Origin: Globodera rostochiensis
Lineage: Eukaryota > Nematoda > Chromadorea > Rhabditida > Heteroderidae
Direction: 5' to 3'
Length of the DNA stretch: 64,000 nucleotides
Assembly: GCA_018350325.1 (NCBI GenBank)
Contig: JAEVLN010000010.1
Span: 2,232,001-2,296,000, forward strand
The notes under the pieces: model-generated
The model's input: the letters and a program-made list of their open reading frames with translations, nothing else
Told to the model about the DNA's origin: nothing
Databases searched by the model: none
Position numbers and translations under genes: made by a program
Shown: positions 12,101 through 24,561 of the stretch, piece after piece
Numbering within the stretch: position 1 is the stretch's first letter
Layout of the letters: each line of letters opens with the position of its first letter

Positions 12101-13023
12101 GATTGATATCGGAGTTTGTTGGGGTCTCAAGGCGGTATCCCGGCCAACCATTTCTGGGGAGGGGGGAGGGGAGATTATCGGTATTAGGTCTGGATCAGGC
12201 ATTTAGCCGGGCCAAAAATCCCAAAAATGTTCCCCATATGGTAAAATTAATGGCTAAAGACTCAGCTAGAAATGTACCAGGGCTGGGCAAAATCGGAAAA
12301 TAAAATCCGAAATTCCGAAATCCTCTAAATCCGAAACGATTTAAATCCGAAATTGCGAAATCCTCTAAATCCGAAACGATTTTAAAACCGAAATTCCGAA
12401 ATCCTCTAATCCGAAACGATTTTAAATCCGAAACCCGAAATTTTGCGCAGCCCTGAAATGTACCCATTAATAGTGAGAAGGGTACCATAATCCAAAAGCG
12501 CTTTTTTAATTAAATAATAAAATTTACCAATAAAACAAAAACACTTAACACTTACCAAGACCGGAACAATATGTGTAGTCCGGCAGCAAATATCGATTTC
12601 GACAATTTGGACGCATTAAACTGTTTGGGAAGGTTGGTATGTTTAAATTGCATACATGAACACCAAGACTCCGTGCCGTCTGTCCATTAACAAACAAAAA
12701 AAAAGGGTTCTCGATTGTGCCAGACTTGGCATTATTTAATCGCAATTTGTTCAAAAATTAAATATCCTTAAAAATTGAAACATTCCATTGCCAAAGACGG
12801 CGCGCTCGGCACAACGAAAACAAAGATTAAATAAATTCTGAATTATCAGCGACGTTTCTTTTACAAAAAACACAAGCAAAACTTTTAAAAAAACATTTTG
12901 TTATTCGCTTAGCTCGAACTTTACCAAATTACGTAGCAATTAAGAAAGCACCTCTCAAAGTCCCGCTCAATAGAAATGCCGCGGCACATTGCGCTCCAAT
13001 CATTTAGTGGAGGCAATCGGGGC

Positions 13024-13068
<45 letters not shown>

Positions 13069-13952
13069 CTAATTGTTTTTGTTTTTAAATTGTTGTTGCA
13101 TTGTCCTAACGACAAAAGGTCAGCCAATTCTCTCTCCTGCTGCTCAATCCAACTCTCTTGAAAGCCCTTAATTAGAAAAATTTAATTTTTATATATAAAT
13201 CATTTAAATTTTTTAGTGTTTCAAATATTTGGTTTCATAAAAATTGTTATTATTAATCAAGGCTGACACAAAATTTCGATTTTTGAAAATCGAAAAAAGA
13301 CAACCCCCAACCGACTGCATCAATTAGGAACTTAATCGGGTGTCAAAACGGAATCCGGAAATCCGACGCCCAAAAAATGTCTAAAATCCGGAAACCGAGA
13401 TCCTAAAAATTCAAAATTTAAAATTTTTGAAAGTTATTGCAACAACAAAAAAATTACAAAAACTATTCAACTCGTGGCTTATCTTTAATATGTTTAAAAG
13501 ATTTCAAAGGTTATTGTCCAAAAAACTGATTAAAATAGTCACGCCCCGGTTACATCCCCTTGGTTGCTTGCCAATAGACGTAGCCGGTCAAAAGTTTAAA
13601 AAATTACAACAATTAAATATTTTATTTGAAAAACAAAATCTTTCGCCTCACAAATCAGCCCAGCTAAGCCATCCATCCAACCCACCAGCTTTGTTTCGTT
13701 TTTTCCATCTTCCGGATGCTGTTGATGCGGCTGCTTTGGCTCCAATTCGTTGTCATTGTTCCCATTTGCACTGCTCGTCATCGTTTTATTATTATTATTA
13801 TTATTATTATTGTTTGTATTTGGCCCTTTTTTGTTGGTGAGCGTCCTCCTAAAATGGAGCAGGGCTATCCCGACGATGAGCATCAAACAGACGGGCACCA
13901 AAAACCTCGGCTTCATCCACCAATATTTGTGGTAGTAATGCACCGGCATCAA
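9193..13952 (-). CDS. GT11 alpha-1,2-fucosyltransferase-like protein, copy 1
   Basis: Type II Golgi glycosyltransferase predicted to move fucose from GDP-fucose to glycans. Ten exons join in phase: 13952-13608, 13166-12952, 12620-12556, 11836-11643, 10864-10782, 10719-10555, 10160-10037, 9970-9887, 9812-9700 and 9334-9193, about 509 residues. Seen: an N-terminal anchor (FLVPVCLMLIVGIALLHF), a stem with a poly-Asn run and a 14-Asp run, then the GT11 signatures YCSGLGNQMFRFASLYGIGR, LCVHNRLSDFV (in the place of the HxRxxDF motif) and APASTFSWWMAYLMPD. HNRLSDF keeps His, Arg and Asp. The large fourth intron carries a 64-bp minisatellite and the third a hAT-like element. Paralogous to the plus-strand gene at 27.9 kb; the catalytic exons share most splice positions. 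Donor choice for exons 4, 8 and 9 was set by phase. Confidence 0.8.
11140..11620. repeat. 64-bp minisatellite in a GT11 intron, about 7 copies
   Basis: The unit is ccgaaaaccggaattccggc, then tcccaaaaaaggcctggaat, then ccggaaatccgggcccaata and atgt, repeated almost without change. The length is not a multiple of three yet every frame on the minus strand stays open, so it produces long spurious open frames of Gly/Phe/Pro-rich protein. It lies between the exons ending at 11643 and starting at 10864, and the repeat begins within about 10 bases of the splice donor. Confidence 0.93.
12278..12455. mobile_element. hAT-like miniature element with 8-bp target duplication
   Basis: The element begins cagggctgggcaaaat and ends attttgcgcagccctg, near-perfect inverted repeats of the hAT CAGGG...CCCTG type. 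It is flanked on both sides by the same 8 bases, aaatgtac (12270-12277 and 12456-12463). The interior is a tandem repeat of aaatccgaaacgattttaaa and related forms. Non-autonomous, in the third intron of the GT11 gene. Confidence 0.88.
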
Positions 13953-16459
13953 TTTGTGAATTGAATGAATTAAAATTCTAAAATTTCAAAGAAAAAAATG
14001 AGCACAAAAAAAGTTACATTTTCCCCACGTAAATTTTGTGCGATTCAGCGGTTTTAACATTAAATGTGCCCTTTTTGCCGGGGGGGGGGGGGCTTTGGAT
14101 TGTTTGTTCTGTTCGTTTCAGTTGTGGAAAGGCAGCAGACAGAGCGCGTCAACAAGCAAATTTGAATTTTTGACTCAATCATTTTTTGCGGCATTTTAAT
14201 TTAAAAATATTTGAAAATTAATATTAAAAATGTTTCTTTAATGATGGAGCAAAATGTGAATCTGGAGGCAGAAGAACAGTAAATAATAAGTGCTTGCAGT
14301 CAATCGGGTCCGAGCCCTGTCACCGGCAAAATGTCGGGGAAATCCCCGCAAAAATGGCCTAATTTGCGGGGTCTGGGTTTTTCGGGGTTAAAAAGGGTCG
14401 GGGAAATCCCCGCAAAAATGGCCTAACTTTGTGGGGTCTGGGTTTTTCGGGGTTAAAAGTGTCGGGGAAATTCCCGCAAAAATGGCCTAAATTTGCGGGG
14501 TCTGGGTTTTTCGGGGTTAAAAAGTGTCGGGGAAACCCCCAAAAATGGCCTAAATTTGCGGAGTCTGTGGTTTCGGGGTTAAAAAGGGTCGGGGAAATCC
14601 CCGCAAAAATGGCCTAACTTTGCGGGGTCTGGGGTTTTCGGGGTTAAAAGTGTCGGGGAAATTCCCACAAAAATGGCCTAACTTTGCGGGGTCTGGGGTT
14701 TCGGGGTTAAAAGTGTCGGGGAAATTCCCGCAAAAATGGCCTAAATTTGCGGGGTGCGAGGACGGGGGTGACAGCCCTACTTTACGTTTAAAATTAACGT
14801 TGAATTTAAATCTTTCCCACATAAATTGTGCAATTCAGCAATGTTTTACAATTTTTTTTTTAATTTCACACTCATTGGACGGCTCGCCGCCGAATTTGCC
14901 CTTTCTGTTGGTGATGGGGGGGGGGGCTTTGGACTGTTTGTTCTGTTCGTTTCAGTTATGGAAAGGCAGCGGCAGCAGTCAGAGCCAACAAGCAATGAAT
15001 GTGTATGGTGTGGAGGGAGTATTTACACAATCAATTCGTCATTTTCGTTTCGTCAAATGTTATATTTTAAAAAAACAAAAAATTTTGTTTTTATAAATTC
15101 AATTATGTTTTGATGACTAAGGTTTCGGTTTAGGTCGGGCCGGGTACTTGAAGGATTTCAAGTAGACTTCCTCCCCGTCCCCGAACCCCGACTTTTTTTA
15201 GTCGGGGTTTTCGTCCCCGACTCCCCGACTTTTTTGAATTTTCGGGGTTTCTGCTGGGGAAAACCCCGACTTTTTTAGTCGAGGACAAAAACCGCGACCC
15301 CGACTTTTCCCGCCCCCGAGGGGTCGGGGAGGTGCCCTAATTTCAAGGAATCGACAGCTCTAGTGATGACATCATTTTGTTGAAACATTTAAAAATGAGC
15401 ACAAAACGTTTTCTCAAAAAGTTTGAGCATAAAAATTGAGAATTAAATTTGAACAGTTGATACCTAAAATCAAAAGTTATTTTAGAATTATCAAATATTT
15501 TTTTGTAAAAATTCGAATGATTGATATTTCGGATTGATTGTTTGAAAAAGAATTATTAATTAATTCGATTTTGCACTTTTTTAATGCTTGTAAAAGCCAA
15601 AAACATATTTATGCAATAAGTTTGAAGCACATTTAAGTGGAGTATTAATAGTACAAATTCACTAAAATTTGCATCTTCCATAAGTTGGGGGACTGTTGCA
15701 TAAAATATTTAGAAATATTTGAATTTAAATAAATTCCATAACGCGCAAAGCAAATGCGGGCGTGCATAATTTTTTTGTCCCTTTTCCAAATTGTTGGACA
15801 AATAAAATAAATCGATTAGTTTGTAAATTGTGTTTTTTTTTTGAGTGTCATATTTTGCGGTAAATATTTATTTGGAAATTGAAATTGTTTTTGTGTAAAT
15901 AAAAAATTGCGAAAAATAAAACTAAAATTAAAACCCAAAACTCTTCCATTCTAAATTTTGAAAGAATTTGTAGGATTGAACCAAAGAGCCTAAAATTTAA
16001 ATATGAATTAAGCATTTATTAGCATTGATGTTCACAAATTTTTCAGCAAACAAAGTAAAATTAATTCTTAATAAATTGCATCAATTTTGCTCCAGAATAA
16101 ATTTTTTTATAAAGATTTATTTGTTGAAATTTCAACTTATAATTATTTATAGATTTTTTTTGTTATTATATGGTGAGCTTGCTTAGAAAATTAAGAACCA
16201 ATAATTTCCCGCCCCGGCGGGGGTCTCTAATTTATTCAATATTTAACAACAAAAATTTTTTTCAAATATGATCACTTTTTGAATTTCCAGATAAATGCTA
16301 AGCCCGAGGAGATTCGGCAATACAATTTGCGGGTATATTGAAAAAAATAGTTATTTTTAACATAAAATCTATTAAATAACGAACAACGATAAAAATAATA
16401 AAAAAACAATAATGGAATGAATGGTAACAGAATAAGTATCAATTATAGTTTTATAGCCC
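13953..16459. other. Gene-free region with GC-rich repeats
   Basis: No gene recognised. Contents: a G tract near 14081, the minisatellite at 14330-14757, two copies of a segment reading ggctttgga(t/c)tgtttgttctgtt near 14090 and 14926, which shows that a local duplication flanks the minisatellite, and a gtcggggttttcg-type low-complexity repeat at about 15130-15345. The remainder to 16459 is AT-rich. A piece near 16200 (cccgccccggcggggg) recurs near 27520. Confidence 0.5.
14330..14757. repeat. About 61-bp minisatellite, 7 copies
   Basis: The unit reads gtcggggaaatccccgcaaa, then aatggcctaactttgcgggg, then tctgggtttttcggggttaa and aa. Copies differ by a few substitutions (aaatttgc versus aactttgc) and small indels. 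The motif ggggaaatcccc is itself palindromic. Open frames seen across it on both strands are repeat artefacts. Confidence 0.92.
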
Positions 16460-19360
16460 CTACTTCTTGCACGTTGCTGACTTCAATCTTTCGTATTGAT
16501 AAGCATAATCATTCAGGTTAACGACTCCATACATTGAAAATGCGGTTGGCATTCCGTCTACACATGCGGCATTTTTTTCATCAAACTGTAAATTTTTTAG
16601 TTTAAACGGGAAAAAATGTTCAAAATAAGCAGGCAAATTTAGAGGATTTTTATAACAAAAAAAAGAAAATTTAATTTATTGCATAATTCCAAAATGCGAA
16701 AATAGGCTCTAAAAAGCACTAAAAATGGCACTCTAGGCATTAAAACGCCGGAATAGGCATTTTTTAGACACTAGAGACGGCCAAACCGTATATCAGGTCG
16801 AGATCCCGGGCTAAATCCCGATCCCGACTATCCTAAATTCTTCCAAAAGTGCCGGTCGGGATCCTGATGTCGGTATCCCGTAATCCCGATTTCGTTCGGG
16901 CTCTTTAGGCACTAAATAAAATTTGTCGGATTTTTATTATTACGGTTAAAAATTGAATCTCAAGAAAAATAAATATTGAAAGAACAATGTTTTGTTTCAA
17001 TTTGAATAATTTTTTTATCAAAAAGATTTTGATGTTTGAATTATTTTAAGACAATTAGCAATATATTTACTTACAATAAAATTGATCATAAAGTGATTTG
17101 TATAGTCTAACAAAGTCACATTGGCCAATGCAGCCAAAATGCCGGTGAACAGCACATCGTCCAAATAAAAGCCGACAATTTCCCGTGTGTGCGGTAAAAT
17201 GGCTGCAATTGTTGCCGATGTGGTCAAATAAACGGTGCCCTGCAGGAAGTCTGGGTACCAATCCAACGGGTACACATCCTCCGAGATGTACCTGAACTTT
17301 AACAATTAATTTGATTCAGCATTTTATGTCATTTTTTTTTGTAATAAAATCTGTTAAGATTTGTTGGGAATAGGATTTTTTTTTAAAAGAAAATTTTGTA
17401 ATTGTGTGCTTTTCGTTCCATTAATTAATATTTGTTAAATTCATAAAAATATTTGTTTAATTCCAAAAAAAGTTAAATGCCCATATTTAATTTTCCAGCT
17501 TTTTTTTCTCGTTAGGACTAGGGTTGGACAAGACAGCGGTTTTCGGTACCAAGTGGAAGACATTAAAAATCGATTTTCAAAATTTTAATCGAATTCTTTA
17601 AATTTACCGCCCAAAATAAAACCGGTCTTAAATTAAAAAAAACTCCGGTTAACCGGGTACAAAATCATAAATTGGGTCGCAAAATCCCGATTTAAAAGCG
17701 GTCTTTTGATGATGTTTTTATTCACGTTTCAAAATGCGTTTTGAATTTTCACTTCATTTTGGTGCATTTGCACAGTTTTTGTTATTTGGATGCAAAATTC
17801 ATTTTTGAAATTTAACATAATTTCTCGCGCACCATTTGCTGTTTTTGTCCCGAATTGGTGCCGGATTGTATAAAACGTGTCCAATGTAAACCAGCGGACG
17901 ATTGACGACAATTTGGCTGAATGTTTTCTCCGTCCAATAGGCCAAACGCCGTAAATGGACCACCGCGTCATCGTCCGTTTTCATCACCCATTTGGCATGA
18001 GCACAAAATGATTGTTGCCATTGTACGCCTCCATACCACTGAAAATTATTTGATAGTTAGGTAATTCTTATAAAATTTTTTAAAAATTCATTCAGCAATT
18101 TATTACTTATAAATTTAATTTTTTAAAAGGTTCATAAACTCAATTTCTGAATTTTTTAATTGAATTAAAATTATTTTTTAAAAATAACATTAAACAAAAT
18201 AAAGTTATTATTTTAAAATAACGTCAACTATTTCCAATGTTTTATAAAACATTAAAATAATTTTTCAATTCTATTTCTGAATTCTATAGAGGGATAAATT
18301 AAAAAAATTAAAACAGTATTAGGTAATTCTTTTAATAATTAATTTTATTATAATATTTCAACACTTTTATAAACTTGTATTCTGAATTGAAACCAAAAAA
18401 AAAGCAAATAATTAAATTAATAATTAAAAATTAAATAATTTATTGTTTTATTTTATTACTTTTAAATGGATGTGCTTGTAAGTGTCTTCAAAACCGTGCA
18501 TAAACACCAAATCGCCATGTTTCGTCTGCTCTTCCTCCAACCTTTTTTGGGTATCGTTCGCTTCGCCTTGCAAAGCATCGGCAACCAAAAAACGAATCAC
18601 TTCTCCAGGAATCTAAAAAATTATAATTAAAAAAATTTGAAAAAAAAAAAACATTTAAAATTTGCAAAAATTTACTGAATCATTCATCCAAGTTTGTCGG
18701 ATGCCCTTGCGCTTGTCAAAGCCGTCCCGTCGCGCCATCGACAACATGATCAGCTTGGTTTGATCCGGACACGGATTGGCAAATTCCATCCGATACTTTA
18801 ACCGGATGTTTTTGAACCGAACTTCATATTGCTAAAAATAAAAAAACAGTAAAAAAAATTTAAAAATATGAAGAGAAGAAGATCGAAAATAATGTTTTTT
18901 CCAATATTTTCTAACGTAGAAATTTCTTAACTAAATAATTAATTAATCTTTAAGAGGCCCCCCCCTAACAAGAGTTAACCTTTTTTTAAAAATGGTATTT
19001 TGGCATTTTTGGATTTTTTGAAAATATTTTTAAACAAATTTAGCTAGGTAACCTACATATCTACCTACCTAAATTGCACAATTTTGAGAGAACCGCCCAA
19101 AATCTGTTTGATGTTCCTTTTTATTTACAATTTACTTTATGATTATTATTATTATTCGTCTCAATGCTGCTTGCCCTCCGTTTCTTAAGCTCGTCAGAAT
19201 GTCTGTTGGTTTTCCAGTTGGTGTTATTGTTGCTGAATGCCCCCCAGTCCAGTTTTGAGCCCAGTTCATGTGCCATCTCGTTGTTGTACAGCTGGAAGAC
19301 GAACACCGTTCCCGTGCACACGACCAGAAACATGCGAACTCGACTGATGCTGCCGCTCAT
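16460..19360 (-). CDS. GT31 beta-1,3-galactosyltransferase-like protein
   Basis: Predicted type II Golgi beta-1,3-galactosyl- or N-acetylglucosaminyltransferase. Six exons join in phase: 19360-19136, 18831-18676, 18612-18460, 18038-17833, 17291-17075 and 16585-16460, about 360 residues, normal for the family. Seen: a signal anchor (VRMFLVVCTGTVFVFQL), a stem with an Asn run, the GT31 opening block DKRKGIRQTWM, the middle block HGFEDTYKHIHLK, the metal-binding DxD motif in MKTDDDAVVHL, the SKWYISEDVYPLDWYPDFLQ block and then EIVGFYLDDVLFTGIL, matching the family's conserved (E/D)DVxxG. It ends in a Cys-containing tail. Substrate cannot be told from sequence. It sits head-to-tail with the GT11 and GT10 genes on the same strand. 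Confidence 0.88.
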
Positions 19361-20641
19361 TTTGATGTGATCGGAAAAACACGGAAAAGTGTTAAATTAG
19401 TCTTAAATTATTTAAAAAAAGTGTTGTTTGTTGGTAATAATTGTGACTGATTGACAATTGGGAAAAAAAATTTATTCATGTGATTTGCAAAGGAATAGAG
19501 GCGCGCTGATTCACAAACATGACAGACAAGAAAAAACATTTTTATTAAAATGTTAACAACAAAAAAAATGTGTCAAATGGTAAGCGAATTGAGTTAATGG
19601 CATCTGTACTTATTAATGAAAAGTGTAAAATTTAATACTTTTTGTAATATTATTTACGATAAATATTTTTAAAAATTTTTTGGATTCCGGTTTCTGGTTT
19701 CCGGTTATTTTTGGGGTCCGGAATTTCGGTTTTCGGATATTTTTTGGCATCCGGTTAGATCACTGATCTATCTCAAAGAACCGCGCACAAAGCCGATATG
19801 TTGTATGTAGGGTTGAGCGGTACCGGGACTTTTGGAAAAACCGGGACCGGATTTTGTCCCGGTCAAAAAAAACCGGGACTGCTGGACAAAAACAAGAAAA
19901 AAAATCATTTTGTAAAAACCGGGACTTTTATAGTGGGATTTTAAAGGAATTTTGAAAAACCGGGACCAAAATTTCAGTACCAAAATTTGAAAACTTGACC
20001 ATTTCAGTACTGGTCCCGGTCCCGCTCAACCTAGTTGTATGTGATCAGTTTTATTTTGATCTGTATTTTAATTAATTTTTCAATTTATTCATCTCAGATT
20101 TTAGGAGCAAATATTTATTTACATAATATTATCATTTAATATTTTTTCTTTATAATGTAATTTGATCTTTTTAAGCTGACAAAGAATTAAAGACTGGGTG
20201 CTATTTTTTCTCTATTCTGCGGAATCACGAAAAAAACAAGATCGGGATTTATTGGGATTTGGCCTAAATCTGTATCCCAAAAAATAGCTTTGCCCGAATC
20301 TACAACGAATAAAAGAAGCAGAGAGGCCAGAATGCCATATTTTTATGGCAAATACCATTTTTGTCATATTTCCACACATGCCATAATTTAGAAGTTTGCG
20401 AAAAAATGAAAATTTTCTCGAAAAAATTGCCTGTACAGTTTCAATTTTGTATAGAAATATACAAATTTTGAAGAATCAGATTTTTATTGTTTTTATGTTT
20501 ATTTGCGAAAAACGGATGCCTTAAAATACTTTTAAATTTATTAAAAAATATACAACATATAAAGAATTTACGAAAAAAAGTTAAAGAATCTATCTACGCT
20601 CATTTGTTTAAATTTAGGTTTACAATAAAATCTCCTTAGGA
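19361..20641. other. Intergenic spacer holding one miniature element
   Basis: Lies between the start of the GT31 gene and the end of the first GT10 gene, so any GT31 promoter should be at its left edge. Apart from the element at 19808-20033 and a ccggttt-type low-complexity patch near 19690-19760, it is AT-rich with no recognisable gene. Confidence 0.5.
19808..20033. mobile_element. hAT-like miniature element with 8-bp target duplication
   Basis: The ends tagggttgagcggtaccggg and (in inverse) cccggtcccgctcaaccta are inverted repeats. Flanking 8-bp duplications are exact: gttgtatg at 19800-19807 and 20034-20041. The interior repeats aaaaccgggac, an extension of the terminal motif. A second, left-damaged copy lies at 32270-32510 and shares internal text such as ctgctggacaaaaacaag. 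Confidence 0.9.
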
Positions 20642-23261
20642 TCATTTAATCAAAAAATTTTGCACAAAATTTGTCTTGCAATCTTTCGTCGTCCAATGGT
20701 TGTCCAAATTAACATTGTTTGTTAAGTCTTGCTCAAATTGCCTATGTGCAAACTGGCACAGCGTACACAGCGGCGAATTCAAGATGGCAAAATGACTTTT
20801 GCGGTAACGCTTTGTCCATTCAAAATGCCTTAATATAATTAAATGAGTAAATTATGTAATTAAATTACCCCGGGTCGGGGTTTTTTTCAAAATTTACAAT
20901 CATTATTTTCGTCAATTAGTTGCGGATTTAGTCAATGTTTCCTTCTTATAAAATGCCGCCGGGGTTTTAATCCCGTTCCCGGGTTTTTCTTAAAATGTTC
21001 GACCCCGCTTTATTCTCTAATACACAGTAATTAGCAACATACTGTAAATAGCGTTTAGTGTCATTTTGCAGTGCCTTTAAATGATCGGCCAATTCCTTCA
21101 CGGAGCCAAAATCATCCGCCGCAATGAATGCATTTTGAGGGACTTCGACACCTAAAAAAGTAGGTATTTGAATAATTAATATAAATATATTTATTTAATA
21201 TTTACTATGATTTGTAGCAGTCAGTGTTTATGACAAATTTAAATTTTGAAAAGTCAAAATTGATAATTTAGTCTAGAAATGGTGGTCAAATTAGCAGTAA
21301 ACTCGGATTGCAAAATGCTTTTAAATGGCAGTTTTGCCACACCTGCAAGCACTGAACGCCGCAACACGACTGGCACAGTCAGTGCACGCAGTGAACGCCA
21401 AAATTTCTCCGTCACATATTGTGTGCACACCGAATTTTCAAACGCCAAATAGAAAAAATGACTATCTGTAATGTAGGCTTTTTGCTTATTATTTAAATTG
21501 ATTAAAAATTAAATTAAATTATTAATTTATAAATTGTCCGCTGTCGGAATCAAACTCTGACCAATAGACCGTAAAAACATAGGCAGTAGTTTTGTTATAG
21601 TTTCCGTATTTCCTCTATTAGAACCCTAACCCCTCTAATTAGGGTAGGAACCGGGGGGGGGGGAGAAAACCGGGAATCCCCGGCCATTCTCATCCCCGTT
21701 CCCCGGGTTGTCCGTCCCCGGTATCCCCGTCCCCGGTTTGACCGGGGATCCCCCCCCCCCCCCGGCTCCTACCCAGAGAAACACCTTTTTTGAGGGGGGG
21801 GGGGGGGGTGTGAAAATAGAAAACCCCCGGGGGTTCTCTATTTGAGCAAATATGCTAATTTTTTACCCATTTTTTGCCAGTAACAATTCTGATCACAAGC
21901 ACGTTGCGTACACCCGCCGGACACGTCAATTGGAATAAATTCGCTTAACTTTTTGACCAGCAATTCACGGCCCGATGACGCATTACAATTGGACACAACT
22001 TGGAACGCAAGCGCCGATTTATTGCGCACTTTGTTCAGTACCTTAAAAATAACAAAAAAAACTTTTTGCCTACAAAAATGTACGGATTTTGCGATAAATA
22101 TTTTATTCAAATTTTGAATTTACTTATATCTAGGAATCTCTGCAACTAGTTGTTTAGAAATTTTGGAATCGGGTATTTCGGTAACCGTCTAAACCAGGGT
22201 GGTAAATCCCGAACCCCTCCCTATACACACCTCCAGATCCGTCCAAATGTCCTCTTCAGGTGTGTCTGGCGTAATTCGGATTAAACGATCATAGGGCATG
22301 ACTACGGTACTGTCCGTACGGTAGGTTACTGTAGCATTGAACCAGGTGTCCGTCATAATGCTCCTGTTATAATACGGTAACGTGTTCACCGGAGATTCCG
22401 CCGTGAACATCACATAAGTCTGGTCAGCACGTCGATGTTGTGGCCAAACATCAATTGGGCATTTTTCGTGCAGGAAGAAAATAATCGCTGACGCATTGGT
22501 TTCACTAATTTGTTTTAATTAATTATTGTTCGGCACGGCATGTAAAAATTACAGTTAATAGTTCTGGCTTATCGTTACAATTTCCTTGTTAACTACCATA
22601 CCGGTGATGAAGACCGACCGGTAAATGGGCGTAGAAATAGGGTTCAAAAATAGAGCCCGGAACGAGACCAGATCTCGCGAAGCAAGATCTCAAAAAATCT
22701 CGACGATATTTCTCGAGAATCTGGTCTCGAAGCTCAAATCCGGCTATCAAACCCCGACCCCTACCCCTGACAATCCCACCCCCGAAAAAACCCGACCCTG
22801 CAACCGACTTCAAGGTTTCAACCCTATTAAAATACAATACAGAAAACATAAAAACAATTTAAAATTAATTACATTCGCCGGTCATCAGTGTAATCACAAC
22901 TGTGTGAACATTTGACTTTGTCCGATAGAGAGGGATAGCCAGCAACAAAGCCTTCCAACATTCGGAGCATTGCGTCGCCATAATATTCGGCATTCCATAC
23001 CAGAATTGGTGGCATAGTTTTTGCCTAAAATTTTGTATGTAAATTTGGTCAAAAAGTTAATTTTGTATGTAAATTTGATCAAAAAATTACATTTTTTTCT
23101 TTTGCGCTTAAGCTGATCATTTGCGTGAATTGGTCACCGACTAATGCATTTTTGTTGTTGGCAATTAGAATGAGCGCAACAAAAGCGCAAGTTGCCAATG
23201 AAATGTATCCGAAGGTTTTGAGTCGTTTAGCATTGTGCGGGGCAAATTTGGTAGATTCCAT
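20642..23261 (-). CDS. GT10 alpha-1,3-fucosyltransferase, copy A
   Basis: Predicted Golgi enzyme that moves fucose from GDP-fucose to N-acetylglucosamine (or related) residues. Seven exons join in phase: 23261-23091, 23024-22873, 22504-22231, 22041-21867, 21465-21343, 21151-21043 and 20828-20642, about 396 residues. Seen: a type II anchor (YISLATCAFVALILIA), the acceptor-side domain, then MTDTWFNATVTYRTDSTV and MPYDRLI, which correspond to the family's MTYRxDSD...PYG block. The donor-binding motif is FENSVCTQYVTEKFWRSL followed by PVVLRR, with IAADDFGSVKEL after it. The C terminus has the family's paired CxxC (SPLCTLC). Exons 3-7 have exactly the same lengths as copy B. The first exon and upstream sequence are shared with the GT11 gene at 27.9 kb. 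Confidence 0.9.
21641..21773. repeat. GC-rich inverted-repeat element in a GT10 intron
   Basis: The ends gggtaggaaccgggg and ccccggctcctaccc are inverted repeats, and the interior consists of ccccggt/gatcccc repeats with long G and C tracts. Related to the element at 60590-60768. I see no convincing target duplication. It lies in the intron between exons 4 and 5 of GT10 copy A, next to further G tracts at 21797. Confidence 0.6.
22638..22826. repeat. Inverted-repeat element in a GT10 intron
   Basis: Begins tagggttcaaaaatagagcc and ends ggtttcaacccta, imperfect inverted repeats of the same tagggtt...aaccct(a) type as other elements here. The interior contains palindromic gatctcgcgaagcaagatct and a cccgacccctaccccgac-like stretch. 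It lies in the intron between exons 2 and 3 of GT10 copy A. Confidence 0.5.
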
Positions 23262-23524
23262 ATTTTTTGAGGATTATAAGACAATGTTTATTAATATTTT
23301 ATTAGCATTATCCCTTAAATAATTTTGGCATACATTTTCAAATATATACAATTAATATTTTCCACAAAATATGGCACTCAAAAATACGACGACACTGAAT
23401 GCCAACCTTTGATTCATTTTTAACAAAATTTTTGACTGATAATCAATCATCCAAAGCATCCAAAATACTAGATAACTTAGCCATTTCATCCCGATTTTGA
23501 TCTCTTCAGGTTACAATTAGAAGG

Positions 23525-24286
23525 GGGAGTACGATTTAAAGAGCGAGATCGTGAATCTCGGTACTTTTTCGATCAAGATTCTCGATCGAAATATCGAAAC
23601 TTTTTGATCGAATCTAGAAAATCGGTCGAGCTTAAAATAAACTGTTTTTTTCATTTATTTATTTGTTGTTGCTCTTACTAAATTTCAATATTAAAAGAAA
23701 AAGCCGTAAAATATTAATAGTCTTAAATTGTTTGTTCAAAAAACTGTCAAAATAATGTTTATAATCTATTTTGGAGAAGTGCGGTGACGAATTACCAAAT
23801 CGTAAAATGAATTATAAATTAAAACATTAACATTTTTTTCTGTGTTAGCAGCTACATAGCTATCCGTCCGTTCAAATGGGAAATAAATAAGAAATGACGC
23901 ATATTATTCTGCTGATTCAATACGGCTAATTTACATTAAAAGATTGACAGCAAAATGTGCGTTTAACCAATAAAAAGCCTATAAATTTTTTTAGAGAAAA
24001 ATAAAAAATGGTTAATAATTTTGTTAAAAACCAACAAAACATTGATTTTAAGTTTTTTAAGGGTAGGACGTGACCGGATTTAGAAAAATTTTAATGATAT
24101 TTTTGTTAAGAAAATTGAAGCAAAAATGAATTTACGACAAAGCGAACTTAAATGAAAAAAACAGTTTATTTTAGGCTCGACCGAGATTTTTGGAGATTTT
24201 CGATCAAAAAGTTTCGAGCTTTTGATCGAGAATCTCGATCGAAAAAGTACCGAGATTCACGATCTCGGTCTAAATCGTACTCCGGA
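23525..24286. mobile_element. Fold-back element with roughly 130-bp terminal inverted repeats
   Basis: The left arm (about 23525-23660, starting agtacgatttaaagagcgag) matches the reverse complement of the right arm (about 24147-24286) for around 130 bases, including the gtgaatctcggtactttttc segment. The central part contains sequence found again near 26808-27415 in direct orientation and 27700-27806 inverted. No open frame of transposase type is present. It lies upstream of GT10 copy A. Confidence 0.75.
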
Positions 24287-24561
24287 ACTTACCCCGAGAC
24301 TCGAGAGCAAGACCCAAAAATCTTGATACCTTTTTCAAAAAATATATATATTTAAAGTCCGATTTATCAAAAACATTGTTAAGCATCCGACGGCGTCTAG
24401 GAGTAATAATCAGCAAGTTTTTGCAAACACTCCTTGAGGGGGGGGGGGTACAATTAGAAGGGATTTAAAATAGAAGAGGGTTACTGATAGAGGAAATACA
24501 GTAAATTGAACAATATTTTTATTTTATACAAATTATTTACAATAAAGAACATTTTGATCAT

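Noticed and set aside
14316..14785. Terminal inverted repeats around the 61-bp minisatellite
   Set aside because: Only the short text ctgtcacc is shared and the adjoining bases do not match in the required orientation.
21535..21580. tRNA-like B box on the minus strand in a GT10 intron
   Set aside because: Only a T-arm-like stretch is present, with no A box or acceptor pairing.
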